41,989 bases of DNA from a virus, in IMG/VR virus record IMGVR_UViG_3300032242_000502, positions 1 to 41,989 of that record. One strand, written 5' to 3'. Positions 1 to 7,107 of the stretch are shown here, piece after piece; within the stretch, counting starts at the first letter, position 1, and each line of letters starts with the position of its first letter. Under the pieces are notes generated by a model that did no database searches, was not told where the DNA came from, and saw only the letters and a program-made list of their open reading frames with translations. A program made the translations under genes and the position numbers.

Positions 1-207
1 ACGACACCGGAGGTACATAGGCAAATCTTGCGGTCTATGTACAACACCATCACGCGGTCAGGAGGGTTCCCTTGCCATGACAGACACCCTGATGCCCACG
101 TATTGACCCAAGAGGCGCTGACGAAGGATTACACGTATCACACAACAGACTGTGTGGGCTACAGACTATGGGGACTGTGGCCCGAGACCAATCCAGCTTT
201 TACGTGA
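1..207 (+). CDS. C-terminal fragment of an unidentified early protein
   Basis: Frame 1 is open from the first base to a TGA at 205-207, giving 68 residues cut at the 5' side by the window edge. The end reads as plausible protein (ending in LWPETNPAFT) and the stop lies just ahead of the ribosome binding site of the next gene, as expected for a packed phage operon. An internal ATG at 37 lacks a good ribosome binding site, so a truncated longer gene is more likely. No domain is recognised. Confidence 0.5.
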   Translation, partial: TTPEVHRQILRSMYNTITRSGGFPCHDRHPDAHVLTQEALTKDYTYHTTDCVGYRLWGLWPETNPAFT

Positions 208-217
208 AGGAGGACAC

Positions 218-487
218 ATGAACAGTAACCCGGACTGGCTACATCCCATCACAGAGCAAAGCGTGACCGAGGATGGCGCAACAACGGAAGGTATTAACAG
301 CGACTACGCTTGGTATCAGGCTGATGTGTTGGCAGATAAGCTGGACACACTGAAGTACGATTTGCGGCGCGTAATAGGCGTGATGGAGGCAAGACGTACA
401 GACCACATGAAAGTGATTGGCGACTTGCTGCGTGAGAATGCAGCGCTCAAAGATAAACTGAGGGAGAAGAACGATGAAGCTATATGA
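218..487 (+). CDS. Small coiled-coil early protein, function unknown
   Basis: This is an 89-residue protein starting with MNSNPDWLHP. The start at 218 is chosen over an upstream in-frame ATG at 152 because a strong GGAGGA lies about 5 bases before it. The C-terminal half (LRRVIGVMEARR to LREKNDEAI) is charged and heptad-like, suggesting a short coiled coil. It overlaps the next gene by 14 bases. No family is recognised; it is one of a set of tiny coupled genes at the head of the early operon. Confidence 0.65.
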   Translation: MNSNPDWLHPITEQSVTEDGATTEGINSDYAWYQADVLADKLDTLKYDLRRVIGVMEARRTDHMKVIGDLLRENAALKDKLREKNDEAI

Positions 488-650
488 CGTGCCAAGAAAT
501 AGCATGATTGTGCTAAGCGATGGGCTGGAGTTAAAGTTCCACCACATCGACGGTATGTACAGTTTGTGCACAGACGAAGACAACAATGTGTACCACATTG
601 CCGCGTGGGAAGAAGTGAAAGTGAAGGAGCCAAATGAAAAAACCGTATGA
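474..650 (+). CDS. 58-aa early phage protein, function unknown
   Basis: This short gene encodes 58 residues beginning MKLYDVPRNSMIVLSDGLEL and ending WEEVKVKEPNEKTV. It starts inside the previous gene and ends inside the next one (stop 648-650, next start 634), which is typical translational coupling. The sequence looks like a small beta-rich fold (alternating hydrophobics, the segment FHHIDGMYSLC) and resembles small conserved phage proteins I have seen without an assigned function. A ribosome binding site (AGGGAGAAG) precedes the start. Confidence 0.7.
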   Translation: MKLYDVPRNSMIVLSDGLELKFHHIDGMYSLCTDEDNNVYHIAAWEEVKVKEPNEKTV

Positions 651-888
651 ACACAAAGCCCCGCTCATTCGCAAACTACTTCGGGCAAACGTAACGGGGT
701 TGACAGTACAAAACATAAGCATGCGCTTAGAAACGGAAGAGCGACACATCTACAGGGTGTTAAAAAAAATGCCCGATGCGTACATTGCGGGCTGGACTGA
801 GGGCGCACACGCAGCTGCAAAGTGGTGTGTAGCGTACGTCCCACCGCACTGTCCGAAGCCATTGAAAAAAGGGAGCAAGAAACAATGA
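634..888 (+). CDS. Small HTH-like early protein
   Basis: This 84-residue protein begins MKKPYEHKAPLIRKLLRANV. Residues about 10-45 (LIRKLL...LTVQNISMRLETEERHIYRVLKKM) have the spacing of a winged-helix or helix-turn-helix unit, with a second helix NISMRLET and a recognition-like helix EERHIYRVLKK. The tail is basic (PKPLKKGSKKQ) and contains WCVAYVPPHCP. It overlaps the gene before it by 17 bases and the one after it by 4 (ATGA). DNA binding is inferred from the helix pattern only; it might control early transcription or be a small accessory replication protein. Confidence 0.65.
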   Translation: MKKPYEHKAPLIRKLLRANVTGLTVQNISMRLETEERHIYRVLKKMPDAYIAGWTEGAHAAAKWCVAYVPPHCPKPLKKGSKKQ

Positions 889-1118
889 GCGCAGATGACA
901 AACAAGTGGGTGGCACACACTATAAAGACATGCCCGTACCGCCGTGGACTGTGATGAAGGCCGTGCTGACGCACGACGAGTTTGTCGGGTTCCTCAAGGG
1001 CAACGTGATTAAGTACAGCATGCGCCAAGGTACGAAGCAGGACAGCGATGACATAGGCAAAGCCTTTCACTACTTGCTGAAACTGGAAGAAGTACTAAAA
1101 GAAGGATTAAAAAAATAG
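885..1118 (+). CDS. DUF3310 family protein
   Basis: This 77-residue protein has the family hallmarks in order: VGGTHYKDMPVPPW near the N-terminus, then FLKGNVIKYSMRQGTKQDS and DDIGKAFHYLLKLEEV. DUF3310 proteins are short, very common in phages and sometimes described as nucleotide-kinase-like, but the biochemical role is not settled. The start at 885 is preferred over an upstream in-frame ATG at 822 because it sits in an ATGA overlap with the previous stop and follows a GGGAGC ribosome binding site. The stop codon lies within the first strand of the hairpin that opens the 1113-1280 intergenic region. Confidence 0.88.
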   Translation: MSADDKQVGGTHYKDMPVPPWTVMKAVLTHDEFVGFLKGNVIKYSMRQGTKQDSDDIGKAFHYLLKLEEVLKEGLKK

Positions 1119-1194
1119 ACGGGGTTCATAGGCCAACGCCTGCAAGCCTAGTAGTTGCGAACAGGTTTTGGTGGTAGTTCGGCCCCGTCTATTT
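1113..1194 (+). promoter_or_regulatory. Structured intergenic element, first hairpin
   Basis: A perfect 12-base inverted repeat (AAATAGACGGGG at 1113-1124 against CCCCGTCTATTT at 1183-1194) encloses 58 bases with further pairing potential, including CCAA/TTGG and TGCAA/TTGCG segments. The left strand overlaps the stop codon of the DUF3310 gene. There is no uridine run directly after it, so it is not a simple terminator. With the second hairpin it fills the 162 bases between two genes in an otherwise overlapping operon. Confidence 0.55.
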
Positions 1195-1230
1195 GGAGAT
1201 TACCGAACTGCCGTTCCGATACAGCGAACC

Positions 1231-1270
1231 GAGGGGGCGCTGAAACTACTTTCCCCCTCACCTATTTTTA
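1231..1270 (+). promoter_or_regulatory. Second hairpin ending in ACCTATTTTT
   Basis: GAGGGGG at 1231-1237 pairs with CCCCCTC at 1253-1259 around a 15-base loop and is followed by ACCTATTTTTA and then the AAGGAG ribosome binding site of the nuclease gene. The same 3' sequence after a C-rich stem occurs at 8132-8147. It could be an attenuator or terminator with a displaced T-run, or an mRNA leader that affects translation of the following gene. Function is not established. Confidence 0.5.
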
Positions 1271-1280
1271 AGGAGTACAG

Positions 1281-1580
1281 ATGGCAGCAACACCAGAAAA
1301 GTTAGTGAAGAACAAAATCAAAGTGATACTGCAAGACGGCGGCGTGTACTACGCCATGCCGATTGGTTCAGGGTACGGCAACGCAGGAGTCCCCGACTTC
1401 TTAGCGTGTGTGAACGGGCGCTTCCTAGCCGTGGAAGCCAAAGCAGGCAAGGGGAAAACAACGATGCTACAAGACGCGCACTTAGAAAAAATCAAAGCTG
1501 CCGGAGGAGTATCAATGATAGTGAACGAATTGAACTTAGACCAACTAAAGGAAACCATCAAATGCATGAAGAAGCAATGA
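1281..1580 (+). CDS. VRR-NUC domain nuclease
   Basis: This 99-residue protein is close to the length of a stand-alone VRR-NUC domain, a PD-(D/E)XK fold found in phage nucleases and Holliday-junction or structure-specific enzymes. The signature is clear: IGSGYGNAGVPDFLACVNGR carries the catalytic Asp (D39), and FLAVEAKAGKGK carries E52 and K54. The C-terminal part (LEKIKAAGGVSMIVNELNLDQL) matches the usual last helix and strand. A strong AAGGAG precedes the ATG. It is the first gene after the structured intergenic element, and probably processes recombination or replication intermediates alongside the polymerase downstream. Confidence 0.88.
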   Translation: MAATPEKLVKNKIKVILQDGGVYYAMPIGSGYGNAGVPDFLACVNGRFLAVEAKAGKGKTTMLQDAHLEKIKAAGGVSMIVNELNLDQLKETIKCMKKQ

Positions 1581-1849
1581 CAGCGTGGGGAAAGCAAGTG
1601 AGTGACAGAGTGGACGGATTGCCGGAAGACCGCCGCATGATGTTAGCCAAGTACGTGGACATACTGTCCCGCTGCATGGCAGCAGAAGACGGGTGCAAAG
1701 CCGTTCTGATTATCGAGACTGAGCACAGTGTGGCGTTGGGCGCAATCAATGCGGATACAGCGGAGGCCATGAACATGGTGGCGTTTGCGCAGGAGCAGAT
1801 GGTCGATGCCATCATGGCCGGTGCGCCTCCACGGGAGAAGATGAATTGA
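1562..1849 (+). CDS. Small early protein, function unknown
   Basis: This gene gives 95 residues starting MHEEAMTAWGKQVSDRVD. I prefer the ATG at 1562 because AAGGA lies nine bases upstream; the alternative at 1577 forms an ATGA overlap with the nuclease stop but has a weak ribosome binding site. The protein is mostly helical, with a hydrophobic middle (CKAVLIIETEHSVALGAINAD) and a Met-rich helix (AEAMNMVAFAQEQMVDAIM). Its stop TGA overlaps the TTG start of the polymerase, so the two are probably translated together. No family recognised. Confidence 0.7.
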   Translation: MHEEAMTAWGKQVSDRVDGLPEDRRMMLAKYVDILSRCMAAEDGCKAVLIIETEHSVALGAINADTAEAMNMVAFAQEQMVDAIMAGAPPREKMN

Positions 1850-3813
1850 GCGCCCCCTACGACCGGATAGTGACAGTTGATTTTGAAACCTATTGGGACA
1901 GCAAAGAGTACACGCTGTCCAAAATGACTACTGAGGAGTACATACGTGACCCACGCTTCACGGCTTTCGGAATGGGCATCCATGAATTTGGAACTGACGA
2001 ACCTACTCGATGGGTTCGAGGAGAAGAGCTTCATAAACTCGTATGGGCATACGACTGGGGACGAACCGCCGTACTTGCACATAACGCCCAATTCGACGTC
2101 TCCATACTCTCTTGGCGGTACGGGATTGAACCCGCTTTCATCTTCGATACGCTGTCAATGGGAAGAGCTTTACGCGGCGTGGAGGTTGGAAATTCGCTTG
2201 CCAAACTTGCAGCCGATTTCTCGCTTCCACCCAAAGGCAAAGCTCTTCACTCCACTGACGGAGTGGTCGTCCTCACGGAAGATATTGAAATCGAACTTGC
2301 GGATTACTGTGCGCATGATGTATACCTGTGCGAAGAAGTTTTCAAGCAGCTCGTTAAAGGCTACCCTACGTCGGAACTACGGCTTATTGACATGACGCTG
2401 AAGATGTACACGAGGCCCATGCTCGTGCTTGACCAGACCATGCTGGCCGAGGAGCTGATTGAAGAACGCACCAACCGCGAAACATTGCTGGCCAAGCTCA
2501 ACGTCGACGAGTCAGCGCTGGCATCCAACCCGCAGTTTGCGCAGTTGCTGGAGTCCCTGCATGTGCCCCCGCCCATGAAGAAGAGCAAGACCACCGGCGA
2601 CCAGACCTACGCGTTGGCAAAGAACGACGCCATGTTCCAAGCCCTGCTCAACGGGGACAACGACGATGTGCGCCTGCTGTGCGAAGCAAGACTGAAGGTG
2701 AAGTCCACGACCGAGCGCACCCGTGCGCAGCGGTTCCTTGACATTGCGCAGCGCGGCACGTTGCCTGTACCCTTGAGCTACTACGGGGCATTGTCGGGGC
2801 GATGGACGGCATCCAAGGGTAGTGCCATCAACATGCAGAACCTGAAACGCGGGTCGTTCTTGCGCAAAGCCATCATGGCCCCCGAGGGGCATCAACTTGT
2901 GGTGGGCGACTTGTCTCAGATTGAGCCGCGTGTGTTGGCGTGGATGTCGGACTACCACGAGATGCTGGACATCTTCCGAGCCGGAGGCGACCCGTATGCT
3001 GCCTTTGGTGCGCAGATGTTTGGCATCCCCGGCATGACTAAGGACAGCCACCCCATCCATCGCCAGTCGGCCAAGAGCGCGTTGTTGGGGGCAGGGTATG
3101 GGTTGGGCTGGGCATCGTTCGCAGCGCAGCTTCTGGTGGGCTTCCTCGGGGCTCCGCCCCTGCGCTACACCAAGGCTGACGCAAGGCAGCTCGGGGTGAC
3201 ACAGCAGTTCGTCCAGCGCTTCGTGGACTGGGAGGACAACCTGACCAAGATGGCAGAGATTCCGCACACTTGCAGCGAAGGCGAGTTGCTTATACACTGT
3301 GTCGTAGCGAAGAAAATCATCGACGTTTACCGAGCCACGGCCCATCCGGTTACCAGCTTTTGGGACATGTGCAGCGGTCTTATCGAGACCTCACTGTACG
3401 GCGGCAAGGAGCACACGCACAAGTGCTTGACGTTCCGCAAGGAGCAAATTGTGCTGCCCAACGGGATGAGCCTGCTCTACCCGAGGTTGCGGCGTAAGAA
3501 GGACGAAGCGGGTCGGCAGCAGTGGGTGTACGGCGAGGACGAGACCAAGCTGTACGCAGGCAAGGTCACGAACAACGTGACGCAGGCGGTGGCTAGAATC
3601 GTGATGACAGATGGTATGCTACGGGTGTCAAAGAGATACCCTATTGTAGGGACGGTGCACGATGAGCTATTGGCTGTCGCGTCCGACGAGGAAGCAAATG
3701 ACGCTAAGACTTGGGTCTTGGCGCAAATGGTCATGGAACCACGGTATCTGCCGGGGATTCCATTAGGCGCTGACGGTGGCGTTCACCGTAGGTACGGGTT
3801 AGCTAAAAACTAG
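1846..3813 (+). CDS. polA: Family A DNA polymerase (Leu762 type) with 3'-5' exonuclease
   Basis: This 655-residue replicative polymerase has an N-terminal DEDD exonuclease (VDFETYWD with D12 and E14; LAHNAQFD; ADYCAHD) and a C-terminal polymerase domain. Motif A is VVGDLSQIEPRVLAW with catalytic D355. Motif B is RQSAKSALLGAGYG with K410. Motif C is VGTVHDELLA with H605, D606, E607. The motif-B residue matching E. coli Pol I Phe762 is Leu (L414). No 5'-3' exonuclease domain is present, as usual for phage enzymes. The start is a TTG in a TTGA overlap with the previous stop, with GGGAG eight bases upstream; the first in-frame ATG would remove exonuclease motif I. All catalytic motifs look intact. 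Confidence 0.95.
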   Translation: MSAPYDRIVTVDFETYWDSKEYTLSKMTTEEYIRDPRFTAFGMGIHEFGTDEPTRWVRGEELHKLVWAYDWGRTAVLAHNAQFDVSILSWRYGIEPAFIFDTLSMGRALRGVEVGNSLAKLAADFSLPPKGKALHSTDGVVVLTEDIEIELADYCAHDVYLCEEVFKQLVKGYPTSELRLIDMTLKMYTRPMLVLDQTMLAEELIEERTNRETLLAKLNVDESALASNPQFAQLLESLHVPPPMKKSKTTGDQTYALAKNDAMFQALLNGDNDDVRLLCEARLKVKSTTERTRAQRFLDIAQRGTLPVPLSYYGALSGRWTASKGSAINMQNLKRGSFLRKAIMAPEGHQLVVGDLSQIEPRVLAWMSDYHEMLDIFRAGGDPYAAFGAQMFGIPGMTKDSHPIHRQSAKSALLGAGYGLGWASFAAQLLVGFLGAPPLRYTKADARQLGVTQQFVQRFVDWEDNLTKMAEIPHTCSEGELLIHCVVAKKIIDVYRATAHPVTSFWDMCSGLIETSLYGGKEHTHKCLTFRKEQIVLPNGMSLLYPRLRRKKDEAGRQQWVYGEDETKLYAGKVTNNVTQAVARIVMTDGMLRVSKRYPIVGTVHDELLAVASDEEANDAKTWVLAQMVMEPRYLPGIPLGADGGVHRRYGLAKN

Positions 3814-3820
3814 GAGAAGC

Positions 3821-4141
3821 ATGAAAACAGACACAAAACTAATACTGCCCCGCCGCATCCGCGTCGGCAACAAACGGTATTCAGTTGAGGTGATTGAAGC
3901 GTTGCTGGACAAGCAGCATGTAGGACGTATTCAGTACGCTGAACAGCGCATTCAACTCGGTCTGCGCAACGGGCAGACAAACCGCAAACTGCCCGCCGCA
4001 GAAATACGTGATTCGTTCTGGCATGAGCTAGTGCATGCAATTCTTCACGACATGGGGCGTCACAGCCTCAACCGTGATGAAGCGTTTGTCGTTGCATTTG
4101 CCAGCCGATTATCTAAAGCAATCGACTCAGCGAGGTTCTAA
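3821..4141 (+). CDS. HExxH putative zinc metallopeptidase-like protein
   Basis: This 106-residue protein carries FWHELVHAILHDMG, an HExxH zinc-binding motif with H68, E69 and H72. A short beta-rich N-terminal part (RRIRVGNKRYSVEVIE, IQYAEQRIQLGL) precedes it, as in compact phage proteins of the SprT/ImmA-like zincin type. The third zinc ligand is not obvious; an acidic residue in the helix NRDEAFVVAFASRL is a candidate. A strong AGGAGA precedes the ATG, and the stop TAA overlaps the next start by one base. Whether it is an active protease or a structural zincin relative cannot be decided from sequence. Confidence 0.78.
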   Translation: MKTDTKLILPRRIRVGNKRYSVEVIEALLDKQHVGRIQYAEQRIQLGLRNGQTNRKLPAAEIRDSFWHELVHAILHDMGRHSLNRDEAFVVAFASRLSKAIDSARF

Positions 4142-4806
4142 TGGTCAACGTCACATGGTCGCACTCAGGCTTGAAAGCCTACGAGCAGTGCCCCCGCCAG
4201 TACTACGAAGTAACAGTGCTCAAGAGTTTTCCTAAAGGCGATACAGTGGCAACGCTGTACGGCAAGGAGCTGCACACCGCTGCGGAGAAATACGTACGGG
4301 ATGGGGAACCGCTGCCCAAGCAGTTTGAGTTTATGCAGGACACGCTTGACGCGTTGCTTGCCAAGCCCGGACGCAAGCTGTGCGAACATGAGATGGCGCT
4401 CACCAAAGACCTGAAGCCCTGCGACTTCAATGACCCTAACCGGTGGGTGCGCGGAATTGCCGACCTCATCATCCTCGACGATGAGAACCTGACAGCAAAG
4501 GTGGTTGACTACAAGTCCGGCAACAACAAGTACCCCGACAGGGAGCAGCTCAAGTTGATGGCCTTGATGATATTTGCCCACTACCCACACATCCGCAAGG
4601 TGAGTGGAGCGCTGCTGTTTGTGGTCAAGAACGACATGGTGCGCCAAGACATGACCATCGACCGGGCCGAGTCCGAGTGGTGGAACTACCGGAAGCGCGT
4701 AGCCCGCATCGAGCAAGCACACGAGACAGGCGTGTGGAACCCCAAGCCAACCCCACTATGCGGTTGGTGTCCTGTAGTGAAGTGTCTACATAACCCCAAG
4801 CATTGA
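4141..4806 (+). CDS. PD-(D/E)XK nuclease, Cas4/RecB-like, probable Fe-S type
   Basis: This 221-residue protein opens with TWSHSGLKAYEQCPRQYYE, the classic N-terminal helix of the PDDEXK_1 (RecB/AddB/Cas4) family. The nuclease core is VRGIADLIIL (D108) and KVVDYKSGN (D123, K125). Four cysteines are placed as in Fe-S members: C17 near the N-terminus and C207, C210, C215 in LCGWCPVVKC near the C-terminus. Known relatives resect DNA ends as 5'-3' exonucleases. In this operon it would supply recombination or end-processing activity, or degrade host DNA. It overlaps the upstream stop by one base. Iron-sulfur binding is inferred from cysteine spacing. Confidence 0.9.
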   Translation: MVNVTWSHSGLKAYEQCPRQYYEVTVLKSFPKGDTVATLYGKELHTAAEKYVRDGEPLPKQFEFMQDTLDALLAKPGRKLCEHEMALTKDLKPCDFNDPNRWVRGIADLIILDDENLTAKVVDYKSGNNKYPDREQLKLMALMIFAHYPHIRKVSGALLFVVKNDMVRQDMTIDRAESEWWNYRKRVARIEQAHETGVWNPKPTPLCGWCPVVKCLHNPKH

Positions 4807-4817
4807 AAGGACGTACC

Positions 4818-5051
4818 GTGGCAACCCGCGACTACAAGAAGGAATACCAGCAAGACCTCAAGACCGGCAAGTCCGGGCCGGGGTCAGACCAACATGAGCG
4901 CCAACGTGCGCGGCGCAAGTATGACAAGGAAGGCATCAACCGCGCTGGCAAGGACATCGACCACATCAAGCCGCTGCGCAAGGGTGGCAAGTCCACACCG
5001 GGCAACCTGCGGTTGCGTGCCAAGTCGGCCAATCAAGGCGACAACAAATAA
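4818..5051 (+). CDS. Small HNH endonuclease-like protein
   Basis: This 77-residue protein contains an HNH/beta-beta-alpha-metal core: KDIDHIKPLRKGGKSTPGNL with D48, H49, the GG turn and N63, followed by SANQGDNK carrying N72. The N-terminal half is very basic (RDYKKEYQQDLKTGK, ERQRARRKYD), suitable for DNA contact. A GTG start at 4818 is chosen because AAAGGA lies six bases before it; an in-frame ATG at 4803 overlaps the upstream gene and lacks a ribosome binding site. Phage HNH proteins of this size can nick DNA or act in packaging; its position here suggests a replication-associated role or a free-standing homing-type element. Confidence 0.82.
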   Translation: MATRDYKKEYQQDLKTGKSGPGSDQHERQRARRKYDKEGINRAGKDIDHIKPLRKGGKSTPGNLRLRAKSANQGDNK

Positions 5052-5066
5052 CTACACGAGAAGCAA

Positions 5067-6626
5067 ATGGAAATCATCGACGATAGAGCACTCCTATTAA
5101 AAACTCGAAACCCGCACAAATACTCAATCATCCCAAAGCACAAGGTCGTTGGCGAAAGCAATGGCACGTATGAGGTACTGGTTCATTGGGGTTTAGAAGA
5201 GACGCAGGTGCTGCGCAATCTTGGCGTTAAGGATGTGCCCTCGCCCATCACACGGCGCTACAACTGGCCCGGCAAGTACAAGCCCATGGCGCACCAGATG
5301 CAGACCGCAGAGTTCCTGACGCTGCACCGCAAGGCGTTCGTGTTCAGCGAACCCGGCACAGGCAAGACGCTAAGCGCTTTGTGGGCCGCAGACTACCTGA
5401 TGAGCATCAAGCATGTTCGCCGCGTGTTGATTCTGTGCCCGCTGTCCATCATGCACAGCGCGTGGTTGGGTGACTTGAGCAACAGCATCATCCACAGGTC
5501 AGCGGTGGTGGCCCACCACACACAGTCGTCGCGGCGCATTGAGATGGTGCAAGAGGACTACGAGTTTGTCATTGCCAACTATGACGGGCTAAACCTGATT
5601 GCAAGCGAAATCGTCAATGACGGGCGCTTTGACTTGGTGATTGTGGACGAGGCCAACGCCTACAAGACTCCGACAACCAACCGCTGGAAATCACTCAAAG
5701 CCGTTCTCAAGCCGGAGACTAGGCTGTGGATGATGACCGGTACGCCTGCTTCGCAGTCACCGTTGGATGCGTATGGCCTTGCCAAGCTGGTCAACCCCAG
5801 CGGTGTGCCCAACTTCTACACGGCTTGGCGCGACAAGGTAATGCTCAAGGCCACCATGTTCAAGTGGGTTCCCAAGCCCGAGGCCAAGGCGTTGGTGCTG
5901 GAGGCGCTACAGCCCGCCATACGCTTCACGAAAGAGCAGTGCCTAGACCTACCTCCGGTGATGACGATGACGCGCACTGTGGCCCTGACACCGCAGCAAA
6001 TCAAATACTACAACGCACTCAAAGACCGGCTCATGGTGGAGGCAGCAGGCGAGACCATCACGGCAGTTAACGCGGCAGCGGGGGTCAGCAAGCTGCTGCA
6101 AATAAGTTGCGGCGCTGTGTACACAGATGACAAAGACGTTGTGGAGTTCGATGCTACACCGCGCCTGAACGAGCTGAACGCCATACTGGGGGAGACCGAC
6201 CGCAAGGTGCTGGTGTTTGCCATGTTCCGCAGCAGCATCGACACCATCCACACGCACTTAACCAAGCACACCATCAGCGCCGAGTGCATTCACGGTGGGG
6301 TTTCCCCCACCAAACGGGCGGACATCATCCGCCGCTTTCAACACGAACCCAACCCACGCGTCCTTGTTATGCAGCCCCAAGCAACTGCCCACGGGATTAC
6401 TTTGACTGCTGCCGACACGGTGGTGTTCTTCGGGCCGTTGATGAGCGTTGAGCAATATATTCAGTGCATTGCGCGGGCTGACCGCAAGGGTCAGAATGCG
6501 GAGAAGGTGTCGGTCTACCACATCGAGAGCAGCCCGATTGAGAAGAAGATGTTCAGTGCGTTGGTCTCAAAGGTAGATGACAACTTCCTTCTGACCGACA
6601 TGTTCAAAACCGCAATAAGTAGCTAA
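5067..6626 (+). CDS. SNF2-type superfamily 2 helicase/ATPase
   Basis: This 519-residue enzyme has both RecA-like lobes. Lobe 1: YKPMAHQMQTAEFL (Q motif region), FVFSEPGTGKTLSALWA (Walker A, K100), LILCPLSIMHSAW (motif Ia), FDLVIVDEANAYK (Walker B, D194-E195, DEAN instead of DEAH), and MMTGTPASQSP (motif III). Lobe 2: VLVFAMFRSSIDTI (motif IV), TAHGITLTAADTVVFFGP (motif V) and QCIARADRKGQ (motif VI with R470 and R473). This is the SNF2-like, RNA-polymerase-translocase-like arrangement found in phage replication modules that lack a DnaB helicase. It lies between nuclease genes and an SSB-like gene, pointing to DNA remodelling in replication or recombination. Start follows GAGAAG. Confidence 0.92.
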   Translation: MEIIDDRALLLKTRNPHKYSIIPKHKVVGESNGTYEVLVHWGLEETQVLRNLGVKDVPSPITRRYNWPGKYKPMAHQMQTAEFLTLHRKAFVFSEPGTGKTLSALWAADYLMSIKHVRRVLILCPLSIMHSAWLGDLSNSIIHRSAVVAHHTQSSRRIEMVQEDYEFVIANYDGLNLIASEIVNDGRFDLVIVDEANAYKTPTTNRWKSLKAVLKPETRLWMMTGTPASQSPLDAYGLAKLVNPSGVPNFYTAWRDKVMLKATMFKWVPKPEAKALVLEALQPAIRFTKEQCLDLPPVMTMTRTVALTPQQIKYYNALKDRLMVEAAGETITAVNAAAGVSKLLQISCGAVYTDDKDVVEFDATPRLNELNAILGETDRKVLVFAMFRSSIDTIHTHLTKHTISAECIHGGVSPTKRADIIRRFQHEPNPRVLVMQPQATAHGITLTAADTVVFFGPLMSVEQYIQCIARADRKGQNAEKVSVYHIESSPIEKKMFSALVSKVDDNFLLTDMFKTAISS

Positions 6627-6634
6627 GAAAGGAG

Positions 6635-6662
6635 TTACAGACCCAAAAAAATCGTGTATACT
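6635..6662 (+). promoter_or_regulatory. Possible sigma70-like promoter
   Basis: In the 70-base gap after the helicase, TATACT at 6657-6662 lies 16 bases after TTACAG at 6635-6640, with an A-rich spacer. The -10 is one base off consensus; the -35 is poor. It would drive the 133-aa and SSB-like genes, which may need higher expression than the enzymes upstream. Direct evidence is only the sequence match. Confidence 0.4.
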
Positions 6663-6696
6663 TGTCAAACACTAGACACAACAACAGGAGAAATAA

Positions 6697-7098
6697 GTGA
6701 GTGAAGAAGCTATCCCCATCGACAAGCTGACCAAGATTTACCGCAAAATCAAAGCGCAAATCGACCAGCTAACACAAGAGTACGACACGCGAGTGGAAGT
6801 GCTCAAGGCATCGCAAGACGAGATTAAGTTTGCGATTAAAGACCAGATGAAAGCCCTAGGCGTTTCGTCTGTGAAAACCGAGTTTGGCACTGTCTCAATG
6901 GCCAACAAGACGCGGTACTCCACCCAAGACTGGGACTCGTTCAAGACATTTATTGTTGAGCATGATGTCGTGGACTTGTTGGAGAAGCGGATTGCCCAGA
7001 CGAACATGGCTAAATTTTTAGAAGACAACCCCGGTGTTGTTCCCCCCGGTCTCAATGCTTTCAGCGACTTTGAGATTCGTATTACCAAACCACGTTAA
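6697..7098 (+). CDS. Conserved phage protein of the replication module, function unknown
   Basis: This 133-residue protein starts at a GTG (AGGAG six bases upstream). It has an N-terminal helical hairpin or coiled coil (residues about 8-50, IDKLTKIYRKIKAQIDQLTQEY onward, heptad-like) and a beta-containing C-terminal domain with SVKTEFGTVSMANKTRYSTQDW and the conserved end FLEDNPGVVPPGLN. I recognise this pattern from many phages, where it is annotated only as hypothetical; the coiled coil plus small domain superficially resembles Gam-like nuclease inhibitors, but that is weak. It sits just upstream of the SSB-like gene, nine bases apart, and probably shares its promoter. Confidence 0.8.
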   Translation: MSEEAIPIDKLTKIYRKIKAQIDQLTQEYDTRVEVLKASQDEIKFAIKDQMKALGVSSVKTEFGTVSMANKTRYSTQDWDSFKTFIVEHDVVDLLEKRIAQTNMAKFLEDNPGVVPPGLNAFSDFEIRITKPR

Positions 7099-7107
7099 GA
7101 GAGAACC

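Noticed and set aside
2512-3345. A 277-codon - strand frame opposite the DNA polymerase
   Set aside because: It is a shadow of a well-conserved polymerase frame with all motifs intact on the + strand; its protein is His/Arg/Gln/Leu-biased and has no domain.
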